A DNA stretch of 64,000 nt from Verminephrobacter eiseniae EF01-2. Lineage in GTDB: Bacteria; Pseudomonadota; Gammaproteobacteria; Burkholderiales; Burkholderiaceae_C. The DNA lies in assembly GCF_000015565.1 (NCBI RefSeq), contig NC_008786.1, forward strand, positions 1-64,000. The letters run 5' to 3'. The notes under the pieces were generated by a model that searched no databases, was not told where the DNA came from, and worked only from the letters and a program-made list of their open reading frames with translations. A program made the translations under genes and the position numbers. Shown here piece by piece: positions 11,244-21,276 of the stretch; position 1 is the stretch's first letter, and the number at the start of each line of letters is the position of its first letter.

Positions 11244-11350
11244 TTTCGCAGCTTACGCCTGCAAATTTCGCACCTTATGCCTACCGCGGGCAGCTAAGTC
11301 GTTGATTCATATGATGGATGGCACTTTCGCGTCTTATGCCTTGCTCAACA
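11244..11350 (-). repeat. Right end: TIR plus two subterminal repeats
   Basis: Read on the minus strand, the terminal repeat is at 11325-11350 and contains GGCATAAGACGCGAAA. Two further copies follow at 11266-11281 (GGCATAAGGTGCGAAA) and 11244-11259 (GGCGTAAGCTGCGAAA). The spacing between the last two is 22 bp, the same as on the left. Outside lies AACGG (11351-11355). Confidence 0.75.
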
Positions 11351-11355
11351 AACGG
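11351..11355. repeat. Right target-site duplication AACGG
   Basis: Exact copy of 5927-5931. Removing 5932-11355 restores a plausible original sequence directly after the gyrB stop codon. Confidence 0.8.
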
Positions 11356-11420
11356 GTTCCGATCCGGCGGCCCGCAAGCCCGCAGCCCCATCACCCGATA
11401 GCCGGCCCTGAGGCGCGAAG

Positions 11421-12317
11421 ATGAACCTGCGCTTCGTCGAGACTTTCGTCTGGGTTGCGCGGCTGGGCAGTTTCCGGGCGGCGGCCGAAAGGCTCAACGC
11501 GACGCAGGCCGCCGTGTCGAACCGGATCGCCAGCCTCGAAGCCGAGATGGGGTGCGAGCTTTTCGAGCGCATGCCGGGCGGCGTAAGGCTGTCGACGGTC
11601 GGGCAGCGGGCGCTGCAACCGGCCGAGGAACTGCTCAGGACGGCGACCAGCTTCAAAGTGGCGATCAGCAGCCCGTTGCAGTTGCGCGCCACGATCTCGA
11701 TCGGCACGATCGACTCCATCGTCCACGCCTGGCTGCCCCAATTCATCGAGCAGGTCAAGGCGCGCTTTCCGGCGCTGGGCCTGGACCTGAACGTCGACAC
11801 CTCGCTGGGAATCGCCCGGGACATCTGCGAGCGGCGGCTCGATCTGGCGCTGCTGATGGGCCCCGTCCTGCGCACCGGGCTCAAGAACATCGACCTTTGC
11901 AGCATGGAATGCCTGTGGGTCGCCGCGCCGTCTTTCGGCCTGGGTGGCCAGCCTTTGCGGCTGCAGGAGTTGCGGGCGCATCCGGTGCTGAGTTTTTCGC
12001 GCAACAGCGTGCAGCATGTCTGGCTGCTGCGGCAGTTCGAGGAGCTTGGCGTGCCGCCGCCGGTGATCTCGAACTCGAACTCCCTGTCTGCCGTGTCGCG
12101 GCTCGCTTGCGACGGCGTGGGGGTGGCTTTGTTGCCGCTGCCGGTGGCGGCTGCGGCGATTGCCACCGGGGCGCTGGAGCGCCTGTCGATCACGCCGCAG
12201 TTTCCGGCCCTGAAACTGCACGCCGTCTATGCCGACGACCCGGAAAACCTGATTCCATCGATGCTTGCCGTCATCGCGCGCGAAGTCTCGCTGAGCGCGG
12301 CCAAAGGCGCGCCGTAG
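11421..12317 (+). CDS. LysR-family transcriptional regulator
   Basis: A 298-residue LTTR: N-terminal winged HTH (residues 1-60, FVETFVWVARLGSFRAAAERL, then ATQAAVSNRI) and a periplasmic-binding-protein-like effector domain. It starts at an ATG just outside the right end of the element and converges on xdhC, with only 28 bp between the stops. The effector and targets cannot be read from the sequence. With no divergently transcribed partner left next to it, because the element now occupies the upstream side, its regulon is unclear. Confidence 0.92.
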   Translation: MNLRFVETFVWVARLGSFRAAAERLNATQAAVSNRIASLEAEMGCELFERMPGGVRLSTVGQRALQPAEELLRTATSFKVAISSPLQLRATISIGTIDSIVHAWLPQFIEQVKARFPALGLDLNVDTSLGIARDICERRLDLALLMGPVLRTGLKNIDLCSMECLWVAAPSFGLGGQPLRLQELRAHPVLSFSRNSVQHVWLLRQFEELGVPPPVISNSNSLSAVSRLACDGVGVALLPLPVAAAAIATGALERLSITPQFPALKLHAVYADDPENLIPSMLAVIAREVSLSAAKGAP

Positions 12318-12345
12318 CCCTGTCGCGGCGCCGCGCCGCCGTGGC

Positions 12346-13158
12346 TCACAAGGTTTGCAGCAACTGCGCCGCCACGGCCACGGCGATGACTTCGGGCTGC
12401 TTGCCGGCAATGCCGGGGATGCCGATGGGGCAGGTGACCTGCGCCAACTCCTGCGGGCTGAAACCGCGCCCGCGCAGGCGCCTGGAAAACGCCGCCCACT
12501 TGGGCTGGCTGCCAATCAGCCCGATGAAGCGCAAATCCTGCTGCGCGCACTGGCGGCGCAGGCAGGCGGCCACCAGTTCCAGATCTTCGGCATGGCAAAA
12601 GCTCATGATCAGCACGCGGGAGCCGGCGGCCAGCGCGGGCACGGCCCCTTGCACCGGCTCGGAATGCTCGCAGACCGCGCCTGGCGGCGGGTCTGGCGCA
12701 AAGATGCCGTCGCGGCTGTCGATCCAGGTCAGCGCGAACGGCAAAGGCGCCAGCACCCGCGCCAGCGCCTGCCCGACATGCCCGGCGCCAAACAGCGCCA
12801 CGGGCTGCAAGCGCGGGGCCAGGCGCCGGGCCAGCCCGGGGGCATCGACAGCGCTCAGGCGCTCGAAGCCCAGATGCACCACGCCGCCGCAGCATTGCCC
12901 CAAGGACGGGCCGAGCGCACAACGCATCGGTCCGGCGTCAGCCCCATGCGCCAGACGGCGGCGCGCCTCGGTGATCGCCTGCCACTCCAGATGTCCCCCG
13001 CCAATGCTGCCCACCAGCCGATCGGCAAACACCGCCATCCAGGCCCCAGGCTCGCGCGGCGCCGAGCCCCGGGTCGAGGCCACCGTCACCAGACAGGCCG
13101 GCCCGGCCGCCAAGCCGTCGAGCAGCACACGCAAATTCCCCAGCGCCATCTTTGCCAT
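12346..13158 (-). CDS. xdhC: Xanthine dehydrogenase accessory protein XdhC
   Basis: XdhC-family proteins bind the molybdenum cofactor, assist its sulfuration and insert it into xanthine dehydrogenase. The 270-residue product has the N-terminal signature TRGSAPREPGAWM, the GPSLGQCCGG cysteine motif near residue 83, and a Rossmann-like C-terminal domain (ALFGAGHVGQALA near 121). The start at 13158 was chosen because the upstream frame is a low-complexity repeat of CTTCGCC(A/G)TC units. xdhA and xdhB, its usual partners, are not in the window. It lies between a convergent lysR and a divergent MFS gene. Confidence 0.9.
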   Translation of the reverse strand: MAKMALGNLRVLLDGLAAGPACLVTVASTRGSAPREPGAWMAVFADRLVGSIGGGHLEWQAITEARRRLAHGADAGPMRCALGPSLGQCCGGVVHLGFERLSAVDAPGLARRLAPRLQPVALFGAGHVGQALARVLAPLPFALTWIDSRDGIFAPDPPPGAVCEHSEPVQGAVPALAAGSRVLIMSFCHAEDLELVAACLRRQCAQQDLRFIGLIGSQPKWAAFSRRLRGRGFSPQELAQVTCPIGIPGIAGKQPEVIAVAVAAQLLQTL

Positions 13159-13413
13159 CCCTTCGCCATCCTTCGCCGTCCCTTCGCCGTCCCCCGGGCC
13201 GCCAGCGACAGGGCCATGGTAGCGCCGCAACACATCCCGAACCCGTCTCGAACCCGTCCCGGGCTGATCGTCCGCCGAACGGAATGCAACAATAGCCGCC
13301 GCGCAGCACGCCAGCACGGTCGCATCGATCGCGCACGGGGGGTGCCTGGTGCGCGCGCCCGGGGCGCGCTGCAGCGCCCGTCCAGACCTTTGGCCCTCAC
13401 CCGCACTGCCTGC

Positions 13414-14997
13414 ATGTCCACGCCATCGACCTCTTTGTGGAGCCCCCTGCGCCAGCCCGTGTTCCGGGGGCTGTGGATTGGCGGCGGGGTTTTTTTTATC
13501 GGCAGCGGCATGCAGGCCATGGCGGCGGCGTGGCTGGTGGTCGAGCTCACAGGCTCCGCATTGCTGGCGGCGCTGGTGCAGACGGCGGTGTTCATGCCGA
13601 TGTTTTTGCTGGCGCTGCCGGCGGGCGTGCTGGCCGACACCACCGACCGCAAGCGCCTGATCTCGGGCGCGCTGCTGGCGCAGACCGGCGCCTGCGCGCT
13701 GCTCGCCTTGCTGACGCTGGCCGGCTGGATCGGTCCGGCGTCCGTGCTCTTGCTGGTGTTCGTCTGTGGCTGCTGCACCGCCGTGCTCACCCCGGCCTGG
13801 AACTCCTCGGTCATCGACCCCGTGCCGCGCGACGAATGGCCGCAGGCCATCACCGCCGTCAGCATTGCCTACAACGTTGCGCGGGCCGTGGGTCCGACGC
13901 TGGCCGGTCTGGTGTTTGCGCAGTTGGGGGCGGGCTGGGTGTTTGCGGTCACGGTGGGCACCACGCTGGTGATGTGGGACTCGATCCGCCGCTGGCCGCC
14001 ACGGGCGCATGCCCCTTCCAAGCTGCCCGCCGAGCGCCTGTGGGGCGGCACGCTCAGCGGCCTGCGCTTTGCCTGGCATTCGCGCATCATCCTGGCGCAA
14101 CTGGTGCGCGTGATGGCGTTCAGCGCCGCCGGCTCGGCGCTGTGGGCGCTGCTGCCGGTGATTGCGCAGCGCCAGCTCGGTGCCGGCGCGCAGGGCTTCG
14201 GGCTGCTGATGGGCTGCCTGGGCATCGGCGCCGTGGCGGTGGGCCTGATGCTGGGGCGGCTGCGCGCCCGCTTCGGGCTGGAGTGGATCGTCGGCAGCGC
14301 TGGCGGGGTGTTTGCCGCAGCCATGCTGGTGACCGCGCTCACGCAGCGCGCCTGGCTGGTCTATCTGTGGATGCTGCTGGCCGGCGCCGCGTGGATGTCG
14401 GCCATGTCCACCTTCAACACCGCCACGCAGGCCAGCGCGCCGCAGTGGGTGCGCTCGCGCGCCGTGGCCATGCACATGGTGGCCGCGCTGGGGGCGTTCG
14501 CGCTGGGCTCGGCGTTCTGGGGCGCATCGTCTGAACTCATGGGCCCGACGCCCACTCTGTGCCTGGCCGCCGCCTGCATGCTGGCCGGCCTGCCGCTGGC
14601 CGGCCCGATGCCGCTGCGCATGGGCGCGCTGCACGAGGTCACGCAGGCCACGCCCTGGGATGAACTGTTCATCGAGGCCGAACCCCTGCCCGAGGCCGGC
14701 CCGGTGGCCGTGGAGATTGGCTACCGCATCGTGCCGGGCAGCGACGCCGCCTTTCTCGACGCCATCAGCCAGATGAAGGCCCCGCGCCGGCGCGATGGCG
14801 CGACCTTCTGGCGCGTGTACAAAGACTTGGGCGAGCCTTCGCGCTACGTGGAGCGGTTCATCGTCGAATCCTGGGCCGACTACCTGCACCAGCGCGCCCG
14901 CGCCACGATGGCCGACCAGGTGCTGGAGACCGGGGTGCGCGCCTTCCTGGCCCCGGGCCAGAGCGCCCGCATGTCGCACTACATCGCCGAACGCTGA
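13414..14997 (+). CDS. MFS exporter (EntS/MFS_3 type) with C-terminal extra domain
   Basis: A 527-residue protein. Residues 1-400 form a 12-helix major facilitator of the MFS_3/EntS type, with the loop motif [15 protein letters not shown] near residue 77. The last 120 residues (from about 415) are soluble and resemble an antibiotic-biosynthesis-monooxygenase-like ferredoxin fold: an [19 protein letters not shown] strand-helix, then [12 protein letters not shown]. Such tails occur in this subfamily. Exported substrate unknown; siderophores or drugs are typical for relatives. It is divergent from xdhC and 101 bp upstream of hemE. Confidence 0.88.
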   Translation: MSTPSTSLWSPLRQPVFRGLWIGGGVFFIGSGMQAMAAAWLVVELTGSALLAALVQTAVFMPMFLLALPAGVLADTTDRKRLISGALLAQTGACALLALLTLAGWIGPASVLLLVFVCGCCTAVLTPAWNSSVIDPVPRDEWPQAITAVSIAYNVARAVGPTLAGLVFAQLGAGWVFAVTVGTTLVMWDSIRRWPPRAHAPSKLPAERLWGGTLSGLRFAWHSRIILAQLVRVMAFSAAGSALWALLPVIAQRQLGAGAQGFGLLMGCLGIGAVAVGLMLGRLRARFGLEWIVGSAGGVFAAAMLVTALTQRAWLVYLWMLLAGAAWMSAMSTFNTATQASAPQWVRSRAVAMHMVAALGAFALGSAFWGASSELMGPTPTLCLAAACMLAGLPLAGPMPLRMGALHEVTQATPWDELFIEAEPLPEAGPVAVEIGYRIVPGSDAAFLDAISQMKAPRRRDGATFWRVYKDLGEPSRYVERFIVESWADYLHQRARATMADQVLETGVRAFLAPGQSARMSHYIAER

Positions 14998-15098
14998 GTG
15001 CGCCGCACGAGCCGCACAAACCGCGCAAGGGACGCGCGCGCGCCGCGCAAGCGCCGCATGGACAGGGGCCTGGCCGCCGGCCCTGCGACAATCGGCGG

Positions 15099-16211
15099 AT
15101 GCCCTTTGCCCCCCTCGCCAACGACAGTTTCCTGCGCGCCTGCCGCCGCCAGGCCACCGACTACACCCCCCTGTGGCTGATGCGCCAGGCGGGCCGCTAC
15201 CTGCCCGAATACCAGGCCAGCCGGGCGCGGGCCGGCAGCTTCATGGGCCTGGCGACCAGCGTGGACTACGCCACCGAGGTGACGCTGCAACCGCTGGAGC
15301 GCTTCCCGCTGGACGCGGCCATCCTGTTCAGCGACATCCTTACCGTGCCGGACGCGATGGGCCTGGGCCTGTCGTTTGCCGAGGGCGAAGGCCCGCGCCT
15401 GGCCAAGGTGGTGCGCGACGAGGCCACCGTGGCCGCGCTGGCCGTGCCCGACATGGCCCGGCTGCGCTACGTGTTCGATGCCGTGGCCAGCATCCGCCGG
15501 GCGCTGAACGGGCGCGTGCCGCTGATCGGTTTTTCCGGCAGCCCCTGGACGCTGGCCTGCTACATGGTCGAAGGCCGGGGCAGCGACGACTACCGGCTGG
15601 TCAAGGGCCTGATGTATTCCCGCCCCGACCTGATGCACCGCATCCTGGCCATCAACGCCGACACGGTGGCGGCCTATCTGAACGCCCAGATCGACGCCGG
15701 CGCCCAGGCCGTGATGGTCTTCGACAGTTGGGGCGGCGTGCTCGCCGACGGCGCCTTTCAGGCATTCAGCCTGGCCTACACCGCCCGCGTGCTGGCGCAA
15801 TTGCAGCGCACCGGGGTGGATGGCAGCGATGTGCCGCGCATCGTCTTCACCAAGGGCGGCGCGCCGTGGCTGCAAGACATGCAGTCGCTGGACTGCCAGG
15901 TGCTGGGCCTGGACTGGACGGCCAACCTGGCCAGCGCGCGGGCCTTGGTCGGCGGCGCCGTGGGCGGCCCGGGCAAGGCGTTGCAGGGCAACATCGACCC
16001 CCATGTGCTGCTGGCCCCGCCGGCGCGCATCGTGCAGCAGGTGCAGCAGGTGCTCGACAGCTTTGGCCCGCCCCACACCGACCGCAGCACCACCGGGCCT
16101 ACGCATATCTTCAACCTGGGCCACGGCATCAGCCAGTTCACGCCGCCGGCGCATGTGGCAGCACTGGTCGAGGCCGTGCACAGCTACTCGCGGGCGCAGC
16201 GCCAGGGCTGA
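15099..16211 (+). CDS. hemE: Uroporphyrinogen decarboxylase
   Basis: HemE removes four acetate carboxyls from uroporphyrinogen III to give coproporphyrinogen III in haem synthesis. The 370-residue product has the N-terminal signature [15 protein letters not shown] (near 24), the conserved [17 protein letters not shown] block near 143, and [11 protein letters not shown] near 297, all diagnostic. Length is normal. It precedes priA on the same strand with a 285-bp gap in which no gene was recognised. Confidence 0.97.
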   Translation: MPFAPLANDSFLRACRRQATDYTPLWLMRQAGRYLPEYQASRARAGSFMGLATSVDYATEVTLQPLERFPLDAAILFSDILTVPDAMGLGLSFAEGEGPRLAKVVRDEATVAALAVPDMARLRYVFDAVASIRRALNGRVPLIGFSGSPWTLACYMVEGRGSDDYRLVKGLMYSRPDLMHRILAINADTVAAYLNAQIDAGAQAVMVFDSWGGVLADGAFQAFSLAYTARVLAQLQRTGVDGSDVPRIVFTKGGAPWLQDMQSLDCQVLGLDWTANLASARALVGGAVGGPGKALQGNIDPHVLLAPPARIVQQVQQVLDSFGPPHTDRSTTGPTHIFNLGHGISQFTPPAHVAALVEAVHSYSRAQRQG

Positions 16212-16496
16212 GCGCCGGGCAATGGCGCCAGCGCGGCCCCGGCCAGGGAGGCACGCCCGAAGCGCCGGCAATACCGCCGCCGGCTGCCCGCTGGCGCGGC
16301 CCTGCCCATCAGCGGCAAGGCCGCCGTGCCCGTGCCAGGACGCCCCGGCGCCACGCCGCCCTCAGGCCCGAGGCCCGAGATCCGAGGCCCGGCCAGCGGC
16401 GACAATGCCCGCTGCTGCCCGGCAGCGCCCTTCGTTGCCCATCGTCATCCTGCCCGCCCCTTGTCTGCCCCCCCGCCCGCCGCCTGCCGCGTCCAT

Positions 16497-18635
16497 GTGG
16501 CACTGCACACCCCGCTGCACACCCCGTTGCATAGCGACGCCGGCGGCCTGCTGAGCTACGCCTGCGAGCGCCCCCTGCCCGCAGGCACGCTGGTGCGCGT
16601 GCCGCTGGGCCGGCGCGAGGTGCTGGGGGTGGTCTGGGATGCCCCCGAGGGGATCGATGCGCCGCCCGGGCAGCGGCACGCGCTGCCCGAGGGCATGACC
16701 CTGCGCCCGATTGCCGGGGTGCTGGAAGGTCTGGCCCCACTGGATGCCCCCTGGCGCCGCCTGGTGGCTTTTGCCGCGCGCTACTACCAGCGCGCGCTGG
16801 GCGAGGTGGCCCTGGCCGCGCTGCCGCCGCAGTTGCGCACGCTCAGCCCGGAACAGTTGGCGCGCCGCCTGCGCCGCCCGGCGCAGGCGCCCGGCGCCAC
16901 CGACGAGGCCATGCCCGCCACGGAAACCCTCACCGTGAGCGCAGAGCAGGAAAGCGCCATCGCCCGCATTGCGGCGGAGCCAGGCCCGTTTTTGCTGTTC
17001 GGCAGCACCGGCAGCGGCAAGACCGAGGTCTACCTGCGCTGCGTGCAAGAAGCGCTGCAAGCCAACGCCGCCGCGCAAGCGCTGGTGCTGGTGCCCGAGA
17101 TCAACCTCACCGCCCAGCTCGAAGAGCGCCTGACCCGCCGCTTTGCCCCGCTCTTTGGCGCTGCGGCCGTGGTCTCGCTGCACAGCGGCATGACCGGGCC
17201 GCAGCGCCTGGCCAGTTGGCTGGCCGCGCACAGCGGCAGGGCGCGCATCGTGCTGGGCACGCGCATGGCGGTCTTTGCCAGCCTGCCCGGCCTGGCGTTC
17301 ATCGTCGTCGATGAGGAGCATGACCCGAGCTACAAGCAGCAAGAAGGCGCGCGCTATTCGGCACGCGACCTGGCCATCTGGCGCGGGCGCGAGCAAAACG
17401 CCAAGGTGCTGCTCGGCTCGGCCACGCCATCGCTGGAGAGCTGGCACGCCAGCCGCCCGCCGAGCCCCGAAAACCCCGCCGGCGGGCGCTATCTGCGGCT
17501 GCACATGCCCAGCCGCATCGGCGCCGGCGCGCTGCCCCGCGTGCGGCGCGTGGACATGGGCCAGCAGCCCCGGCGCGCCCTGTTCAGCGCCCCGCTGCTG
17601 GCCGCGATCACCGAGCGCGTGGCGCGCGGCGAGCAAAGCATGATCTTGCTCAACCGCCGTGGCTACGCCCCGGTGCTGCACTGTGTCGACTGCGGCTGGA
17701 AAAGCGACTGCCCCCATTGCAGCGCGCACCAGGTGTTCCACAAAGCCGACCGCAGCCTGCGCTGCCACCACTGCGGCAGCACCCTGCGCGTGCCGCGGCA
17801 TTGCCCCGGCTGCGGCAGCCCCGACATCCTGCCGTTGGGCCGGGGCACCGAGCAGTTGGAAGAGCAACTGGGCGCGCTGCTGTCCGACGTGCTGCGGCCC
17901 GACCGCACGCCGGCGCGCATCGCCCGCATCGACGCCGACACCACCCGGGCCAAGGGCGCGCTGGCAAGCCAACTGGCGCAGGTGCATTCCGGCCAGGTCG
18001 ATGTGCTGGTCGGCACGCAGATGATCGCCAAGGGGCATGACTTTCGGCGCATCACGCTGGTGGCCGCCGTGCAGCCCGACGGGGCCCTGTTCTCCAGCGA
18101 CTTTCGCGCGCCCGAGCGGCTGTTTGCGCTGCTGATGCAAGCCGCAGGCCGCGCCGGGCGCGACGCCGCCTACATGGCGCGGCAAGGAACGCCGTGCGAA
18201 ATGTGGGTGCAGAGCTTTCACCCCCGGCACGCCGTGTTCGAGGCCCTGCGCCGGCACGACTACCCGGCCTTTGCCGAGCAACAGCTCCAGGAGCGCGCAG
18301 CCGCCGCGATGCCCCCCTTCGCCTACCAGGCCCTGGTGCGCGCCGACGCCCGCACGCAGCAACTGGCGCAGGGCTTTTTGACGGCCGCCACGGCTGCGGC
18401 GCAGGCCGCCGGCCTGCCGGGACGCGAGCAGGTGACGCTCTATCCCCCGGTGCCGCTGGCGATACAGCGCGTGGCAAATGTCGAGCGCGCCCAGATGCTG
18501 CTGGAAAGCCCCGCCCGCGCCGCATTGCAGCGCTTTCTGAGCGCCTGGCAGCCGGTGCTGCAAGCCACGCGCAGCCAGCCGCAGCACAAGGGCTTGCTGC
18601 GCTGGCTGGTCGATGTGGATCCGCTGGTGATCTGA
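16497..18635 (+). CDS. priA: Primosomal protein N' (replication restart helicase)
   Basis: PriA recognises abandoned forks and reloads the replisome. Motifs: Walker A GSTGSGKT at residues 169-176, DEEHD near 272, and an eight-cysteine zinc region between about 397 and 445 (CVDCGWKSDCPHC and CHHCGS, then CPGCGS). Helicase motifs V and VI follow (GTQMIAKGHDF, then QAAGRAGRD). The open frame begins at 16326, but the first 57 codons are Pro/Arg-rich and unlike PriA. The GTG at 16497 gives VALHTPLHTPL and a 712-residue protein of family length. The start remains uncertain. Confidence 0.95.
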   Translation: MALHTPLHTPLHSDAGGLLSYACERPLPAGTLVRVPLGRREVLGVVWDAPEGIDAPPGQRHALPEGMTLRPIAGVLEGLAPLDAPWRRLVAFAARYYQRALGEVALAALPPQLRTLSPEQLARRLRRPAQAPGATDEAMPATETLTVSAEQESAIARIAAEPGPFLLFGSTGSGKTEVYLRCVQEALQANAAAQALVLVPEINLTAQLEERLTRRFAPLFGAAAVVSLHSGMTGPQRLASWLAAHSGRARIVLGTRMAVFASLPGLAFIVVDEEHDPSYKQQEGARYSARDLAIWRGREQNAKVLLGSATPSLESWHASRPPSPENPAGGRYLRLHMPSRIGAGALPRVRRVDMGQQPRRALFSAPLLAAITERVARGEQSMILLNRRGYAPVLHCVDCGWKSDCPHCSAHQVFHKADRSLRCHHCGSTLRVPRHCPGCGSPDILPLGRGTEQLEEQLGALLSDVLRPDRTPARIARIDADTTRAKGALASQLAQVHSGQVDVLVGTQMIAKGHDFRRITLVAAVQPDGALFSSDFRAPERLFALLMQAAGRAGRDAAYMARQGTPCEMWVQSFHPRHAVFEALRRHDYPAFAEQQLQERAAAAMPPFAYQALVRADARTQQLAQGFLTAATAAAQAAGLPGREQVTLYPPVPLAIQRVANVERAQMLLESPARAALQRFLSAWQPVLQATRSQPQHKGLLRWLVDVDPLVI

Positions 18636-18687
18636 CGCCCTTCAGGAACCCGAGGCAATGGCCGGCAGCACGCGCCGCAGGCTGCCG

Positions 18688-20436
18688 CTATCGTCCGCGC
18701 GGCGGCCCATCCGGCCCATCCGGCTCGTCCGCCCCCTCCGACCCGCGCGGCCCATCCGTCCCGCGCGCCGCAGCCAGGCGGTGAAACAGCAGCAGATGGT
18801 CGTTGTTGTCCGTAGGGCGGGGCAGGATGGCCTCGAACTCCCAGAGCCCCGCATCGACCATGCGCCCGGAAACGGGCCAGGCCGCGCCATCGGCCAGCAG
18901 CCATTGGCAAGCATCGGCCCCGCCGGCCGGTTGCAGCGCCAATCGGCCGTGGTACTGCAAGGCCGCGACCTGGCCCCGATGCAGCCCCAGCGTTTCGATG
19001 CAGCCCGGCGCAGGCCCGAGCGCCGCCACCACGCTGCGCACCTGCGGGCCATAGCTGCGCGCATGGTCGAGCAGGGGCAGCCACAGCGTCATCAGCAGCA
19101 GCCAGCCGAGCGTGGCGCCGCTGGCGGGCAGCACCAGGCTCTTCCAGATCGGGGCGCGGTCGCGGGCGGCGCGCCACCAGACCAAAAGGCACCACAGCGC
19201 CGTCGCGGCCAGCGCCGGCGCCAGCGCCAAGGCCGAGAACTGCGGCACGAAGTCGGGCGCCAGTTTGGCCACATTGGCCGCCGGTTTGGCCGGAAATCCG
19301 GTCTGCATGGCAATCCAGATCACCCAGATCGCCAGCGCCGAGGCGCTGAAAAACAGCAGCGTGAACCAGTCGATCAACGCCCCCACGCTGCGGCGCAGCG
19401 TCGGCAGGGCAAAGGCCGCCAGAGCGGCCAGCGCCGGCAAACCCGGCAGCAAGGCCCGGTCTGCGGGCCGGGTGGTGATGGCGGCGGCGAGCGACAGCGC
19501 GCAAAACCACAGCGGCAGCAGCAAATGCCGGTGCCCCTGGCGGCTGAGGATCTGCCGGCGCCAGCGCCAGACAGTCCACAGCGCCAACGGCCATGCGGGC
19601 CAGCCAAACCACAGCAGCAGCCGGGCCAGGCTCTGCCATTCCTTGCCGACGGCATCGGCGGACACGATCCGCCAGCGCCAGCAATGCAGACCCCAGGCCA
19701 GCAAGGCCGCCGCCAGCGTGACGGCCGCCAGGGCCAAGACCCAGCGCAGTCTGCGGCCGCTCTGATCGCCGGGGGCATGGAGCACCAGCACCATGCTGCC
19801 CACACCCAGCAGCGCGGCCAGCGCCGGCGCGCCGGACAGCGTCAGCCCGAACATGCCCAAGACCAGGGCCAGGGCCGACGCCCACCTGCGGTGCGGCATT
19901 GCGGCGAGCGCAAAAAAAAGCAGCGCCACGCAGCCCAACTGCGCCAGATGGCTGCTCATCTCATGCGACAACTGCGCCAGGCCCAGACAGGCAATCAAGG
20001 CCAGCAGCGCCCCGTCGGCCATCGCGCGCGCATAGTCGGGCGGGTTGGCCTCGCCGCCAAAGGCAAACGCCACGGGCTGGGCGCCCGGGCTGCGGGCCAG
20101 GTAGTACGTGCCGTACCAGGTGGCCAGCAGCGTGACGAGCAGCAGGGCGGCAAAAGGAATGCGCGCCGCCAGTTCGGCCGATAGCCACGGCGGCGCCAGT
20201 TGCAGCGCCCAGGCCCCGAGCCAGTAAGGCAGCAGACTCTCGGATTCGGGGGGCATCCCCCCCAGCAGCGGGCCGAACCACGGGGTCTGCCCCCGGGCCA
20301 ACGCCAGCATGTAGCCAAAGGCCGTGATATCGGCGCTCTTCCATGGCTCGCGCCCGACGAAGCCGGGCACCACATAGGCGCTGCACAGCAGCAGCAGCGC
20401 CCAGCGCGGCAGGGGGCTGACGGCCTGTTGGGTCAC
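18688..20436 (-). CDS. ArnT/PMT-like membrane glycosyltransferase
   Basis: A polytopic inner-membrane protein of about 582 residues with roughly a dozen hydrophobic segments. The N-terminal loop after the first helix, GFVGREPWKSADITAFGYM, and the PYWLGAWALQLAP segment resemble glycosyltransferase family 39/83 proteins that take a sugar from a polyprenyl carrier. The ending is a low-complexity tail rich in Gly, Pro, Asp and Arg, overlapping repetitive CCGTCC-type DNA. Candidate starts are all GTG (20538, 20460, 20436); the last was chosen because it puts a short N-terminus before the first helix. Acceptor unknown. It lies tail to tail with priA. Confidence 0.7.
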   Translation of the reverse strand: MTQQAVSPLPRWALLLLCSAYVVPGFVGREPWKSADITAFGYMLALARGQTPWFGPLLGGMPPESESLLPYWLGAWALQLAPPWLSAELAARIPFAALLLVTLLATWYGTYYLARSPGAQPVAFAFGGEANPPDYARAMADGALLALIACLGLAQLSHEMSSHLAQLGCVALLFFALAAMPHRRWASALALVLGMFGLTLSGAPALAALLGVGSMVLVLHAPGDQSGRRLRWVLALAAVTLAAALLAWGLHCWRWRIVSADAVGKEWQSLARLLLWFGWPAWPLALWTVWRWRRQILSRQGHRHLLLPLWFCALSLAAAITTRPADRALLPGLPALAALAAFALPTLRRSVGALIDWFTLLFFSASALAIWVIWIAMQTGFPAKPAANVAKLAPDFVPQFSALALAPALAATALWCLLVWWRAARDRAPIWKSLVLPASGATLGWLLLMTLWLPLLDHARSYGPQVRSVVAALGPAPGCIETLGLHRGQVAALQYHGRLALQPAGGADACQWLLADGAAWPVSGRMVDAGLWEFEAILPRPTDNNDHLLLFHRLAAARGTDGPRGSEGADEPDGPDGPPRGR

Positions 20437-20726
20437 GATGGCGGGGGTCGGTGGAGTCACAGGTCGATGGGCGCCGTGGCGGGGCCGCCGGGAAGAAGGG
20501 GCAAAAACAAGCGGACGAAACGATCGGGCAATCCGCACAGGGGCGCATTATCGGCGCCGCCCCGGCCTGCGGCCTGTCGCGCTCGCACAGCCCTGCATAC
20601 ATCCAGCCCATTCATCCAGCCCATTACCCGCCGCCAAGTTTCGGGCGCGCCGGCACGTTCGCGCGCGGCCTTACACTCGGCGTCGCGTCACCACAGGCCA
20701 CAAGAGGCAGGAGAGGCAGGACACCC

Positions 20727-21254
20727 ATGCAGATTCGCTGTGCACTGGTCGGCATGCCCGGCGCGGGCAAATCCACCGTTGGCCAGCGGCTGGCCGACCG
20801 GGTCGGGGTGCCGTTCATCGATCTGGACCAATGGCTCGAACAGGCCATCGGCAGCAGCATCCGCAGCTACTTCGAAGCGCAAGGCGAAGAGCGCTTTCGC
20901 GACCTGGAGTCGCAGGGGCTGGCCGAGGTGGCGCGCCAGCCCGGCGGCCTGGTGCTGGCCACCGGCGGCGGCGCCGTGCTGCGCGCGCCAAACCGCGCCG
21001 TGCTGCGCCAGTTCGGGCATGTGCTGTACCTGTGGGCCATGCCCGAAGACCTCTACCAGCGCGTCAAGCACGACCAGACCCGTCCGCTGCTGCAAACGGA
21101 CGACCCGCTACGGCGGCTGCGCCAGTTGTACGCCGAGCGCGACCCGCTGTACCGCGCAACCGCCCGGTGCGTGATCCAGACCGGGCAGGCTGCGGTGGGC
21201 ACGCTGGTCGACTGCATCATGCGGCAGTTGGAGCTGGCGCCGCCGCCGCCGTAG
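20727..21254 (+). CDS. aroK: Shikimate kinase
   Basis: AroK phosphorylates shikimate at the 3-OH in the chorismate pathway. The 175-residue product has the P-loop GMPGAGKST at residues 9-17, shikimate-binding FIDLDQWLEQ near 31, GEERFRDLE near 58, GGGAVLR near 79 and the lid RTRPLL-type stretch (DQTRPLLQ) near 116. An AGGAGAGG-type ribosome-binding site precedes the ATG. In related betaproteobacteria aroK usually sits between pilQ and aroB; here it is about 4 kb away from aroB and on the other strand. Confidence 0.96.
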   Translation: MQIRCALVGMPGAGKSTVGQRLADRVGVPFIDLDQWLEQAIGSSIRSYFEAQGEERFRDLESQGLAEVARQPGGLVLATGGGAVLRAPNRAVLRQFGHVLYLWAMPEDLYQRVKHDQTRPLLQTDDPLRRLRQLYAERDPLYRATARCVIQTGQAAVGTLVDCIMRQLELAPPPP

Positions 21255-21276
21255 CGCCGGCAGGGCGGCGCCCCTT

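Larger units (their letters stand above)
5932..11350. mobile_element. TIR-bounded element carrying mmpAB and a TOTE primase-helicase
   Basis: The two ends are 26-bp inverted repeats matching at 24 of 26 positions, starting TGT and ending ACA, and flanked by AACGG duplications. Extra direct copies of the inner repeat GGCATAAGACGCGAAA lie inside both ends: two on the left and three on the right, with a 22-bp period within pairs. Multiple repeats, TGT/ACA termini and a 5-bp duplication are hallmarks of Tn7/Tn5053-like and IS21-like elements. No transposase, ATPase or resolvase gene was recognised inside, so the element looks non-autonomous. Cargo: OLD-nuclease and exonuclease remnants, mobile mystery proteins A and B, and a TOTE-type primase-helicase. 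The family assignment is inferred. Confidence 0.82.

Noticed and set aside
12355..14997. 880-codon frame covering the MFS gene and its upstream region
   Set aside because: The first 350 codons are antisense to xdhC; only the part from 13414 is a real protein.
18658..20184. 508-codon plus-strand frame opposite the glycosyltransferase gene
   Set aside because: Gln/Arg-rich shadow translation with no domain. The minus strand shows clear membrane-protein periodicity.
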